A DNA stretch of 61,234 bases from an uncultured Planctomycetota bacterium (lineage in GTDB: Bacteria; Planctomycetota; UBA1135; GCA-002686595): NCBI GenBank assembly GCA_903928115.1, contig CAIYPP010000124.1, forward strand, positions 1 through 61,234, written 5' to 3'. This document shows, one piece after another, positions 16,590 through 25,003 of the stretch. The position numbers and the translations under genes are program-made. The notes below the pieces were generated by a model that was not told the origin of the DNA, did not search any database, and saw only the letters and a program-made list of their open reading frames with translations. Within the stretch, counting starts at the first letter, position 1. Every line of letters begins with the position of its first letter.

Positions 16590-17969
16590 TCAGCTCCGAC
16601 GAGGACGCGGCGGCTCCAGCTCGAGCGGGCGACCTCCGGCATCGACGAGCGCGGCTCCGTCGCGCCACACGACCTCGCCGCGTCGCACGACCACCTCGGG
16701 CTTGCCGCGGAGCTCCCAGCCTTCGTACGCGGACCACTTGGAGCGCGACGGAAGCTCACTTCCCCGCACCGTAAAGCGCGCTGAGGGATCGAAGAGCACC
16801 ACGTCCCCGTCGTAGCCACGCGCGAGCCGCCCCTTCTTGGGCAGGTGGAAACTCGCGGCCGCGCGCCAGGTCACGACGTCGAGCGCGGTCTGGGCGTCGA
16901 GCCAGCCGCGCAGCACGAGCTCCCACGTCAGCGGCCAGAGCAAGTCGACCGACGGCATCCCCGACGGCGACTTTGCGTAGGCGCGCTGCTTGTACTCGAG
17001 CGGGTGCGGTGCGTGGTCGGTGCCGATCGAGTCGATCTCGTCGGCGGTGAGCGCTGCGCAGAGCGCGCTCGAGTCCTCTGGCGTCTTGATCGACGGGTTG
17101 ACCTTCAACAGATTGCCGAGGCGCTCGGCCCACTCGCAGGAAAGCAGCAGGAAGTGCGGGCCGGTGCTCGACCACACAGGCAGTCCCTCGGCGCGTGCGC
17201 GTCGAATCAACGCCGCCGCCGCGCCCGAGGAAACGTGGTACACGTGCAGCCAAGTCCCGTACTTGCGGACACACTCGATGGCCGTGGCCACCGAGATCGC
17301 CTCGGCCTCGGTGGAGCGCGCAAGGTGGTGCAGCGCCACGGTCGCGTTGGGGTTGCCATCGACCAGCGCGAGCTTGTCGCGCTGCAGAGTGGCTTCGTCC
17401 TCGCAATGCGCGACCACCATGCGCCCCGCGTGGGCGGCGCCTTCGAACAGCCGCCCGATCAGCGCGTCATCGAGCACGCCTCCGAGGCCCGTCGATCCAC
17501 CGAGGAAGCACTTGTAGGCCGGAGTGAGGGGAGCCATCGCCGCGAGCTCGGGCAGCGACGCCTCGACCAGGTTCGCAAGACAGCCGAAGTCGACCCGCGA
17601 GCGCGAGCGCACGTGCTCCAGCCGCTCCTCCAGTGCGCGGCGCGACGTCGTGAGCGGCGGGTTGTTCTGCACCTCGACCACGCTCGTCACACCGCCGTGC
17701 AGCGCGCCCAGCGACCCGTGGTTCCAGCCCTCGATGTGCTCGAGTCCGGGATCTCGGAAGTGCACGTGAACGTCGACCAGACCGGGGATCGCGGTCAGTC
17801 CCTGCGCGTCGAGACGCGGCAAGCCTTCGCCGGTGATTTCGGGACCGACCGCCTCGATCACGCCTCCGCGGATGCGCAGGTTGACGCGCGTCGACTGGGG
17901 CCCCGGCGGGTAGCTCGCGGCATTCTCGATGAAGAGGGCCGCGCCGCGGGGAGCTGTCGCTTGGCTCAT
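16590..17969 (-). CDS. pyrC: Dihydroorotase (class I; allantoinase possible)
   Basis: 459 residues, amidohydrolase superfamily. Cyclises N-carbamoyl-aspartate to dihydroorotate in pyrimidine synthesis. Metal ligands are visible: DVHVHFRDPG (H68, H70), the lysine to be carboxylated K153 in AYKCFLGGSTG, H188 in VAHCEDE, a later YHVSSG His, and the catalytic Asp in GTDHAPH. The RDPG after HxHF favours dihydroorotase over allantoinase, but the two subfamilies overlap. pyrD is 32 kb away and no pyrB is adjacent. The start ATG overlaps the upstream phosphatase stop (ATGA). Confidence 0.85.
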   Translation of the reverse strand: MSQATAPRGAALFIENAASYPPGPQSTRVNLRIRGGVIEAVGPEITGEGLPRLDAQGLTAIPGLVDVHVHFRDPGLEHIEGWNHGSLGALHGGVTSVVEVQNNPPLTTSRRALEERLEHVRSRSRVDFGCLANLVEASLPELAAMAPLTPAYKCFLGGSTGLGGVLDDALIGRLFEGAAHAGRMVVAHCEDEATLQRDKLALVDGNPNATVALHHLARSTEAEAISVATAIECVRKYGTWLHVYHVSSGAAAALIRRARAEGLPVWSSTGPHFLLLSCEWAERLGNLLKVNPSIKTPEDSSALCAALTADEIDSIGTDHAPHPLEYKQRAYAKSPSGMPSVDLLWPLTWELVLRGWLDAQTALDVVTWRAAASFHLPKKGRLARGYDGDVVLFDPSARFTVRGSELPSRSKWSAYEGWELRGKPEVVVRRGEVVWRDGAALVDAGGRPLELEPPRPRRS

Positions 17970-19366
17970 ACGCGACGCACCACGACCAGAGTCACATCGT
18001 CCTCGGGATTGCCGCCAGAGAACTGCACCGCCGCCTCCGCGAGAGCGCGCGTGATCGTCTCGGCGTCGGAGCCGCGGGCGGCGTGCTCGACCAAGAGTTC
18101 CTTCACGCGCTCCTCGCCGAGCAGCTTGTCGCGATCGTCCTCCGGATGCGCCTCGATCAGGCCGTCGGTGAAGACCAACATCACGTCGCCCGGGCGCAGC
18201 TCGAAGCGCTCGTCCACCGAGTACTCGATGTCCGAGGAGAAGCCCAACGCGAGGCCGTGCGCGTCGTAGGTCAAGACCTTGCCTTCGCGGACGAGCAGCG
18301 GACCGTGGTGTCCCGCATTGCACATCTCGACCGAGCCATCCGGAGCGATGGCCAGCAACATCAGCGTCAGGAACGTCCCGGCCTCGATGCGATCGGAGAG
18401 ATCCTGATTCAGCATCGTGAGCGCCGCCGCAGGGTCGTTCGACATGCGCAGACCCGTGCGCAGCACGCCTTGGGCGCTCTGGGTGATCAGCGCCGGACCG
18501 ACGCCGTGGCCGGAGACGTCGCCGACGACCACCGCGAGCCGTCCGTCCTTGAGCTTCACGAAGTCGAAGAAGTCTCCCGACGTCTTCTCGGCCGCGCGGA
18601 AAAAGCCGTGGATGTCGAGCCCCGCGATGTCCTTGGGGATGCGCGGCATCAGGCCCGACTGAACGGCCTTGGCGAGCTCGAGCGATTGCTCCAAGCGCGC
18701 CTTCTCGAGCGATTCTTGGTGGCTGCGGTGCTTGTCGAGAGTGATCGCGGCCTGCTGGCTGTGCGCGTTGAAGAGCTCGAGGTCGCGCTGGCTGAACTCG
18801 CGGGTGGCGGCCTTCGAGTCGACGTACAGCGCGCCGCGGAGAGAGCTCCCGCCCTCCTTCGTGCGAGACAGCGGGACACACATCACCGCTCGCAGCCGCA
18901 GATCGAAGACCGACTGGCCGAGGTCGCGCGCCTCGGTCTCGTTCTGCACCGTGGCGAGCTTCGGCTCGTTCTTCTCGATCACGGAGCGCACCACCGAGGT
19001 CGAGAAGCGCTCGCTGTCCTGCACCGGCTTCTTGTCGCGCGTGCGCGCCACGCGGATGCGCAGCTCGCCGGAGGGCTCCTGCATCACGAGGAAGCCGCGC
19101 TCGGCGCCACACAGCTCGACCGAGTTGTCCACGATCTGCACCAAGGTCTCGTCGAAATCGCGCGCCTCCGACAGGCGAGCGAACATCTCGAGCAGCACTT
19201 CGACCGTCCGTCGGTCGGTGTCCTTGTCGCCCGTCAGAAAGCGGGCCGTGGAGTTGCCGACCGACACCGCCCCCGGCGCCCCCGGAGCAGCCTCAGGCGC
19301 CTGAGGGCGACTCTGGGGACCTTCGGCGGACTTCGAATCACGATCCTTCTTGCTGCGCCAGAACAT
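17966..19366 (-). CDS. GAF-SpoIIE (RsbU-like) PP2C phosphatase
   Basis: 466 residues. A Ser/Pro/Ala-rich N-terminus (1-55), a GAF sensor domain (about 60-215, including CGAERGFLVMQ), a coiled-coil linker LEKARLEQSLELAKAVQSGLMP typical of RsbU-type proteins, then a SpoIIE/PP2C phosphatase (about 262-466). The metal motifs include SGDFFDFV, VVGDVSGHGVGPAL, FTDGLIEA and a C-terminal PEDDVTLVVVR. Such enzymes dephosphorylate STAS anti-anti-sigma factors in partner switching. A STAS protein gene lies divergently 144 bases away, the obvious candidate substrate. No RsbW-type kinase is nearby. Confidence 0.93.
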   Translation of the reverse strand: MFWRSKKDRDSKSAEGPQSRPQAPEAAPGAPGAVSVGNSTARFLTGDKDTDRRTVEVLLEMFARLSEARDFDETLVQIVDNSVELCGAERGFLVMQEPSGELRIRVARTRDKKPVQDSERFSTSVVRSVIEKNEPKLATVQNETEARDLGQSVFDLRLRAVMCVPLSRTKEGGSSLRGALYVDSKAATREFSQRDLELFNAHSQQAAITLDKHRSHQESLEKARLEQSLELAKAVQSGLMPRIPKDIAGLDIHGFFRAAEKTSGDFFDFVKLKDGRLAVVVGDVSGHGVGPALITQSAQGVLRTGLRMSNDPAAALTMLNQDLSDRIEAGTFLTLMLLAIAPDGSVEMCNAGHHGPLLVREGKVLTYDAHGLALGFSSDIEYSVDERFELRPGDVMLVFTDGLIEAHPEDDRDKLLGEERVKELLVEHAARGSDAETITRALAEAAVQFSGGNPEDDVTLVVVRRV

Positions 19367-19510
19367 GCCCGCACTCTAGCGCCGAAGAGGCCCGTCTACC
19401 GCCCCCGAAGTGCCCGCCAGCGTCCAGGAAGGGCAGACTCCCCCCCTTCCCGATGGTAAATTCTCCGGCCGTACACCCCCTCCGCCCTCTCACGCACCCT
19501 CGCGAACGCC

Positions 19511-20335
19511 ATGCACATCAACGTCGAGCACGGTTCCAACTTCGCCACCCTCCACCTCCGCGGCGAGTTCGACACGTTCTACTGCACTGCCTTCCAGACC
19601 GAGGTCGCGGCCCTGCAGAAGGCCGGCGTGCACCGCGTCGTGCTCAACCTGCGCATGGTCAAGTTCATCAACTCGACCGCGCTCGGCACGATCATCAAGG
19701 TCTCCAAGCTCCTGAAGGAGAAGGGCGGCAAGCTCGTGATCGCGCGCCCCTCCGAGTTCTGCCGCGACATGATCGGCAAGGTCGGCATCGATCGCATCGT
19801 GCCCGTCTGCGACACCGACGAGGCCGCTCAGGCCGCGGTCACCGGCTCCGCCCCCGCTGCGGCGGCCAAGCCCGAGGCCGAGGCTGCGCTCCCCGAGGAC
19901 GAGAGCTCGGTCATCTTCAGCCCCACGGACATGCAGCGCATCGAGCACTTCCTCTCGCAGACGCGCCGCTTCAAGGAGGTCGTCAACCCCGTCCACGGCC
20001 ATAAGTTCGGGTCGAACTGGCGCGGGATCGGCCGCATGGCGCGCCTCGACGACAAGGGCCTGCACTTCAGCTGGAACGGCGGGGACACCGGCCTCGAAGT
20101 CTTTGCCATGGGCCAACTGCTCTCGATCGGTACCGAGCTCAAGATCAAGTTCCGCCTGCCGCTCTTCCAGTCCGGCTTCTGCGAGGCCACCGCGGTCGTG
20201 AGCTCCGTCGAGGAGCGCGAGGGCGGCGTCAAGATCGGCGCGAACTTCACCAAGATCGAGGAGCGCACGCTCGCCGCGATCAAGCAGTACTCGGCCGACA
20301 TGAAGTACCTGAAGGACGAGCTGCGCAACGTCTAG
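19511..20335 (+). CDS. STAS-PilZ fusion protein (anti-anti-sigma-like)
   Basis: 274 residues. The STAS domain (1-105) contains the conserved phosphoacceptor region MVKFINSTALGTIIK, with its Ser expected to be phosphorylated by a kinase and dephosphorylated by an RsbU-type phosphatase. An Ala/Pro/Glu linker (107-135) leads to a C-terminal beta-rich domain (about 150-274) resembling PilZ. This has RGIGR (RxxxR) followed by a degenerate LDDKG in place of D/NxSxxG, and a typical end GVKIGANFTKIEERTLAAI. If c-di-GMP still binds, this would join phosphorylation and second-messenger inputs. The neighbouring divergent SpoIIE phosphatase supports the STAS role. Confidence 0.85.
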   Translation: MHINVEHGSNFATLHLRGEFDTFYCTAFQTEVAALQKAGVHRVVLNLRMVKFINSTALGTIIKVSKLLKEKGGKLVIARPSEFCRDMIGKVGIDRIVPVCDTDEAAQAAVTGSAPAAAAKPEAEAALPEDESSVIFSPTDMQRIEHFLSQTRRFKEVVNPVHGHKFGSNWRGIGRMARLDDKGLHFSWNGGDTGLEVFAMGQLLSIGTELKIKFRLPLFQSGFCEATAVVSSVEEREGGVKIGANFTKIEERTLAAIKQYSADMKYLKDELRNV

Positions 20336-20357
20336 CGCGGTCACGTCTTCGGCTCCT

Positions 20358-20397
20358 CGCGCGGCGCGGGTCGTCTTCGGGCGTCCCGCGCCGCGCG
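20358..20397 (+). terminator. Strong hairpin after the STAS-PilZ gene
   Basis: A perfect 13-bp inverted repeat (CGCGCGGCGCGGG at 20358-20370 and its complement at 20385-20397) with a 14-base loop, 22 bases after the stop. No T tract follows. It should be very stable and is probably a terminator or 3'-end stabiliser. Confidence 0.55.
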
Positions 20398-20442
20398 GCA
20401 CTTGGGGGTATCCGATCCCCTGTCCAAAGACTTACGAACGGA

Positions 20443-20501
20443 TGGGCTTTCCGCCCACGGCAACTCCTGCCGGAAGCCGCTTCGCGCGTGCGCCGGTTTC
20501 C
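20443..20501 (+). promoter_or_regulatory. Three-hairpin leader upstream of the HAD gene
   Basis: Between the STAS-PilZ and HAD genes (265 bases, no gene) lie three consecutive hairpins. Their stems are TGGGC/GCCCA (20443-20457), CGGCA/TGCCG (20458-20472) and GGAAGCCG/CGGTTTCC (20472-20501), about 100 bases before the HAD start. The compact arrangement resembles a structured mRNA leader. I do not recognise a known riboswitch class. An in-frame ATG at 20442 would extend the HAD protein through here, but the resulting peptide is low-complexity and unconvincing. Confidence 0.3.
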
Positions 20502-20600
20502 GTTCGCAATTTCAAAGAAAAGCGACCTGCCACTCATGGATCGCCCGGGACGTCCGAGAACGACTGCGAGCCGTTCGCCCCGTCCCGTCCCCCACGCCCC

Positions 20601-21233
20601 ATGAAGCACCACTCCGCCCGCCGCACTCCCGCCCCGATCCCCGGCACCGAGCCCGCCCGCCGCGCGCTCTTCATCGACCGCTGGGGCACGCTGATCGACC
20701 TCCCGCCGGGCGGCTTCACCCCCTTCCACGAGTGCCGCATCGCCCCGGGCATCACCGACCTCCTGTTCCGCCTCTCGGGCGCGGGCTGGAACCTGTACCT
20801 CGTCGGCAACGAGGACGCGGTCGCTACCGGCCGCATCCGCGACGAGGAGTGGGCGAGCTTCGAGCGCGCGCTCCTCGAGCACCTCGCCTCGCGCGGCGTG
20901 CGCATCGTGCGCAACTACGCCTGCCTCGAGCACCCCACCGAGGGCGTCGGCCCGCACCGCAAGACGTCCGTGTTCCGTCTGCCCGACACGGGGCTCTTCT
21001 TCCACGCGCGTCAGGTCGACGGCATCGACCTCGCACGCTCCTTCGTCATCGGCGACAGCACGCTCGAGATCGCCGCGGGCGGCCGCGCTGGACTGCGCAC
21101 GCTCGGCGTCGCAACCGGCCGCCGCTGCACCGACGGCGAGCTGCTCGTCGAACCGGACATCCGAGCCGCCAACCTCCGCGAAGCGCTGGAGTTCTTCCTC
21201 GCTTCGGGGACCGGCTCGACCAAGGCCGCCTGA
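20601..21233 (+). CDS. Degenerate HisB/GmhB-type HAD protein
   Basis: 210 residues of the HAD fold most like histidinol-phosphate / heptose-bisphosphate phosphatases. Motif I reads FIDRWGTLID: the nucleophile Asp is present, but the second Asp (general acid/base) is replaced by Trp. Motif II (VTNQSG in active enzymes) reads VGNEDA. Motif III Lys is present (HRKTSVF). Motif IV is VIGDSTLEI, with Glu for the second Asp. The zinc-loop CxH..CxC of GmhB is missing. This suggests an inactive or repurposed protein, but it may still bind a phosphorylated ligand. The ATG at 20601 is the only sensible start; a structured leader precedes it. Confidence 0.78.
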   Translation: MKHHSARRTPAPIPGTEPARRALFIDRWGTLIDLPPGGFTPFHECRIAPGITDLLFRLSGAGWNLYLVGNEDAVATGRIRDEEWASFERALLEHLASRGVRIVRNYACLEHPTEGVGPHRKTSVFRLPDTGLFFHARQVDGIDLARSFVIGDSTLEIAAGGRAGLRTLGVATGRRCTDGELLVEPDIRAANLREALEFFLASGTGSTKAA

Positions 21234-21256
21234 TCCCAGCGGGGGCCTCCCCAAGC

Positions 21257-21296
21257 AGCGCTCAGCGCCCTCGCGGTGCTGGGCGCTGCGCCTTTT
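21257..21296 (+). terminator. Intrinsic terminator after the HAD gene
   Basis: AGCGCTCAGC (21257-21266) pairs with GCTGGGCGCT (21278-21287) with one G-U pair. GCGCC and four T follow (21293-21296). It lies 24 bases past the HAD stop and between convergent genes. Confidence 0.65.
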
Positions 21297-21314
21297 GCAC
21301 GATTCGCTCGAGGA

Positions 21315-22019
21315 TCAGCGGGACTTGGCGCGCCAGCGCGGCCCCCACGGCACCGCACCCTGCTCGTCCGAGCCGCTCCAAGGCCACACGAAGCTGCCCC
21401 ACGCGCCCACACCCCCGCCCAAGCCCAGAGGAACCTCACGGCCATCGGAGCAAGGCGGCAGGAGCTTGCCCTGCAGCGTCTTCGGCGGCGTGGCGGATGC
21501 GGAGAGTCGAGCGTGGCCACCTGGGAGCAGCGTCCACGGCGGACGAACCGTGTGCGGCTCGCTCGGCTGCGAGAGGAGCACGGGAGCACCGCCGAAGTGC
21601 TGAACTTCGAGGGCCCCGTCTGGGAGTCCGCGGAGCGCGACCACTCCGCCACTGCAGAGGATGCGCCAGCCCGTCGACAGCGTGACCCGCAGCGGTCCAT
21701 CGCGAACTTCCACGCGGGCCAAGCCGAGCCGTCCGAGCTCCAGGCTCAGCGCACGCTGCCCCGCGGCCTCGGGTCGCCACGCCACATCGCACCCGCCTTC
21801 GAGCTCGAGACTCGCCCTCGCGAGCCAGCGCAGCCGCATGCGGGCGAGCGGGGCCATCTCGACGAACCCACCTTGGCCCGCCTGCCAGACCGTCGGGGCC
21901 TCGCCCAGCGTGCGAACGCCCTCGGCGTCTGCCGCGCGCACGCGACCGGAGAGGACTTCGAGGCGCAGCTCCGCAGGAGCGGCCGGAGACGAGCACAGAG
22001 CGAGTGCGGCGAGCCACAT
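21315..22019 (-). CDS. Exported FecR-like beta-rich protein
   Basis: 234 residues. A short signal peptide (MWLAALALCSSPAAPA) is followed by a beta-rich domain (LRLEVLSGRVRAADAEG..., with GFVEMAPLARMRLRW and RWDV-like strands) that resembles the FecR/periplasmic ligand-sensing fold. The C-terminal 50 residues are Pro/Gly/Trp-rich and low-complexity. No FecI-type sigma gene adjoins it, so a role in signalling cannot be claimed. It lies downstream of mcsB on the same strand with about 100 bases between. Confidence 0.6.
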   Translation of the reverse strand: MWLAALALCSSPAAPAELRLEVLSGRVRAADAEGVRTLGEAPTVWQAGQGGFVEMAPLARMRLRWLARASLELEGGCDVAWRPEAAGQRALSLELGRLGLARVEVRDGPLRVTLSTGWRILCSGGVVALRGLPDGALEVQHFGGAPVLLSQPSEPHTVRPPWTLLPGGHARLSASATPPKTLQGKLLPPCSDGREVPLGLGGGVGAWGSFVWPWSGSDEQGAVPWGPRWRAKSR

Positions 22020-22120
22020 GCAGCCTGTATCGAAAACCGACGCACCGCCGGACGCGCGCTGTCCGAGCGACCTGCCCACGCGCAGCTGCAGAGCGGAAAG
22101 AACTTCCGCCTCCGAGGAAC

Positions 22121-23218
22121 TCAGGTGAGCGAGCGGCGCAGGAGCTCTGCGCGCATGCGGTCGCGCTCCGTGGGCTCCACCAGCGCGTTCCCGACCTCGC
22201 GGTAGGTGCGTACCTGAAGGTGCGCCTTGTGGATCTGGACCCGCAGAAGGGCGAGCGTTCTCAGATCGACTTGATCGCAGAGTCCGAGCAGGTGTCCGAG
22301 CCGGAGGCTCGAGAGATGCGCCAGCGCCGCGTCCGTCGTCATCGCCCGCGAGGAGCGCACGAGCCCCAGCGCACGCGTCACGCGGTCCGTGAGCTCGGCG
22401 CGACGCGAGCGCAGAAGCTCCGCGCGCACGGAGCGCTCGAAGGCGAGCACCGCGGGCACGAGCTCCGAGAGCTCCGCGAGCAGTGCCTCCTCGCTGCGAC
22501 CGAGCGTGATCTGGTTCGAGATCTGATAGAAGTCGCCGTAGGCCTTCGATCCCTCGCCGTAGAGCCCGCGCACCGCGAGCCCCGTGCGCGACGCCGCCGT
22601 GAAGATCTTCTCGATCTCGCTCGGCACGAGCGCGAGCGCAGGCAAGTGGAGCATCACCGACGCGCGCATCCCCGTGCCCACATTGGTGGGGCAGGCCGTC
22701 AGGTACCCGTACTGGGCGTTCGCGGCGTAGGGCACGCGCGCTTCGAGCTCGCGATCGAGCGCGACGGCGCGCTCCCAAGCTTCCTGCAGGTGCAGACCCG
22801 CTTCCATCGACTGGATGCGCAGGTGATCCTCTTCACACACCATCACCGAGAGACGCTCGTCGTCGCTGAACGCGACAGCCCGCCCCGGCTTGGCGGCGCG
22901 CTCGCCCTCGCTCGGCGCAAGGTCGCGGCTCACGAGGTGCCGTTCGCGCAGGAGGAAGCGCAGCACGTCGTTCGAGGACGCGATGTCGACCCAGTGCATG
23001 CGGCCCGCGACCTCGAACTGCTGCAGAGCGGGACGCAGACGTTCCGAGAGCTCTCCCGCGCGCTCGTCGGTCAGCTTCGTGACGAACGGGAAGCCCTCGA
23101 CGTTGCGGGCGAAGCGCACACGGCTCGACACGACGACGTCGCTGTCGTCCCCGGCCGGCAGGAGCCAAGGGGCGACGCGCTCGGCGAGGCGTACGGGATC
23201 GAAAGCGGACGGCGGCAT
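22121..23218 (-). CDS. mcsB: Protein arginine kinase McsB (ATP:guanido phosphotransferase)
   Basis: Phosphorylates protein arginines, in Firmicutes marking proteins for ClpCP. 365 residues, the usual length. The phosphagen-kinase fold is clear: VVVSSRVRFARNVEGFPF at the N-terminus (ATP-binding Arg residues), VCEEDHLRIQ (catalytic Glu/His region), and CPTNVGTGMRASVMLHLPAL (near 172-191) with the conserved Cys and Arg. RGLYGEGSKAYGDFYQISNQITLG follows, as in McsB. In Bacillus the gene sits with ctsR, mcsA and clpC; none of these is here. Its neighbours are a FecR-like gene and, divergently, a GH-like gene. ClpC must be elsewhere or the pathway differs. Confidence 0.93.
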   Translation of the reverse strand: MPPSAFDPVRLAERVAPWLLPAGDDSDVVVSSRVRFARNVEGFPFVTKLTDERAGELSERLRPALQQFEVAGRMHWVDIASSNDVLRFLLRERHLVSRDLAPSEGERAAKPGRAVAFSDDERLSVMVCEEDHLRIQSMEAGLHLQEAWERAVALDRELEARVPYAANAQYGYLTACPTNVGTGMRASVMLHLPALALVPSEIEKIFTAASRTGLAVRGLYGEGSKAYGDFYQISNQITLGRSEEALLAELSELVPAVLAFERSVRAELLRSRRAELTDRVTRALGLVRSSRAMTTDAALAHLSSLRLGHLLGLCDQVDLRTLALLRVQIHKAHLQVRTYREVGNALVEPTERDRMRAELLRRSLT

Positions 23219-23266
23219 GCGAAGTCCTTAGGCTAGCGTGGAAGGGGCTGAAGGGAACCACGCCAA

Positions 23267-25003
23267 ATGCTCGCTACGCTGCTCTTGGCTCTGGCGCAAA
23301 CGACGCCACATGCGCACGAGTTCCCTGCGATCCTCTGGCGCTCCGCGGACGAGCCGAGCGAGCTGCAGCGCAGCTTCGGAGCCGTGTGCATCTCGCGCAC
23401 GGATGCGATCGAGGGTCTGCGCGCGGCGGGAGTCGACTTTCTCGTCTTCAACGCTCCCGGACGCGACGACCTGCACCTCGAGCGCGACCAACCCGCATGG
23501 GAGGCGCGGCGCAAGCGCTGGCTGGCCGAGCGCGACCCGACCCTGTGCCGGCGCGAACCCTGCCTCGCGGATCCCACGACGCTCGAACGACTCCGCACGA
23601 GGCTCGCGGAGAGCCTCGCGGCCCGCGACGGTGCTTTCGGTCTCGGCTACTCGCTGGGCGACGAAGTAGGGCTCACTCCCGGCGGAGTTCCCGAAGAGGT
23701 CTGCACGTGCGAGCACTGCGAGCGCGAGTGGTCCCTTGCGCACGCGGCGGAGACCGCCCCCATTCCCCTCCGCCTCGCCGACATCCGTACCGACGCCGTG
23801 CTGCGCTCGGTCTTCGACGGACACCTCGCTCCGATGGGGCGTTGGCTGGAGCGACGGGAGTTCCATCAGCAACAACTCGTCTTCCTCCTCGAGGACCTCG
23901 CGCGCCAAGTCCATGCACGCTCTCGCCCTGCCGGACTGCTCGGGATCTCCGGGCAGTCGGCGTTCGGCGGAGTCGCCGTCGAGAAGGTGCTGCCGTTCCT
24001 CGACTTCTTGGAGTGCTATCGCGTCGGCAATGCGCGCGAGCTCGCGCTCACCCTCCGTAGGCCCGAACAGCGGCTGTACCTCACGATCTTCGCCAAGGAA
24101 GGCCTGCACGTTGCGACCCACGCGGTGTGGGAGCATTGGATGCAGGGAGGCGACGGCGTGTTCGTGTGGAGCGAAGCGGACCTCGCGCAGCGGCCCGATG
24201 TGGCGAAAGCGCTGCTCTCGACGTTGGCCACGATCCGCGCGCTCCCGCGCTTCAAGCCGCAGCCCACGGGCATCGCGATCCTCCACTCGGGACGTTCCAT
24301 CGCCGCGGGCTGGCTTCGCGATGCTCTCCCAGACGGCTCGACCTGGCCCCAGCGCTTCCAGAGCTGGCAGGAGGAGCATGGCTCGGTCGAGACCGCGCGC
24401 CGCGCCTGGCTCGACTTCGCTCGCGCCGCCGGAGCGATGCCCGGCGCGCTCCCGATCGAGACTCTGACACCAGAGCATGCGGCGCGATTCCCCCTCGTCA
24501 TCGCCACCGAGCTCTGCGTCGTCGATCCCGCGGACCTCGCCCGCCTCCGCGCCTTCCGTGCGGCCGGTGGTCGTATCTGTGTCGATGGCACCTTCGGCTG
24601 GATTCGATCCACCGGCGAAGCCCTGGAAGAAAGCGCGCGCGCCGCGCTGGCAGAAAGCGGCACGCTCGTCGAGCCCCCCGAGGGGCTGCGCACGCGCGAC
24701 TTGGGGCAGCGCGTCACCGAGGAGCAGCGCGCTTGGTTCACCCGCAACGGCGCATCGCTCGCGCCCGTCGAGACGGCGCCGTCCGAGAGCGCCTGCGAGT
24801 GGACGTGGACCTGGAGCAACGCAGGCGAGCGCACCCTTGTCGCAGCCTTGCCGCGCAAGGGCGACGGCGTCGAACGACGACTGGGATTGAGACCCGTCGA
24901 GGGTCACAGCATCCACTGGCTCCACCCCAAGGATGGAACGGGCTGGTCCGTGACGATCCCCGCGGGCAGCGCCGCCGTATTTGAACTGCGCGAGGCGCGC
25001 TAG
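23267..25003 (+). CDS. Secreted glycoside-hydrolase-like protein
   Basis: 578 residues with a short hydrophobic N-terminus (MLATLLLALAQTTPHA), probably a weak signal peptide. The body looks like a TIM barrel plus a flavodoxin-like middle region: GLGYSLGDEVGLT (near 125-137) carries acidic residues as in GH42-type beta-galactosidases, and VCTCEHCEREW could hold a structural metal. LVIATELCVVDPADLARLRAFRAAGGRICVDG resembles a trimerisation-type domain. The extreme C-terminus is beta-rich (WTWTWSNAGERTLVAAL). No substrate can be assigned. Divergent from mcsB with 48 bases between. Confidence 0.6.
   Translation: MLATLLLALAQTTPHAHEFPAILWRSADEPSELQRSFGAVCISRTDAIEGLRAAGVDFLVFNAPGRDDLHLERDQPAWEARRKRWLAERDPTLCRREPCLADPTTLERLRTRLAESLAARDGAFGLGYSLGDEVGLTPGGVPEEVCTCEHCEREWSLAHAAETAPIPLRLADIRTDAVLRSVFDGHLAPMGRWLERREFHQQQLVFLLEDLARQVHARSRPAGLLGISGQSAFGGVAVEKVLPFLDFLECYRVGNARELALTLRRPEQRLYLTIFAKEGLHVATHAVWEHWMQGGDGVFVWSEADLAQRPDVAKALLSTLATIRALPRFKPQPTGIAILHSGRSIAAGWLRDALPDGSTWPQRFQSWQEEHGSVETARRAWLDFARAAGAMPGALPIETLTPEHAARFPLVIATELCVVDPADLARLRAFRAAGGRICVDGTFGWIRSTGEALEESARAALAESGTLVEPPEGLRTRDLGQRVTEEQRAWFTRNGASLAPVETAPSESACEWTWTWSNAGERTLVAALPRKGDGVERRLGLRPVEGHSIHWLHPKDGTGWSVTIPAGSAAVFELREAR

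Noticed and set aside
20442..20600. N-terminal extension of the HAD protein from an ATG at 20442
   Set aside because: The 53 extra residues are Pro/Ser/Arg-rich without conserved sequence and overlap strong hairpins; the ATG at 20601 begins the recognisable protein.
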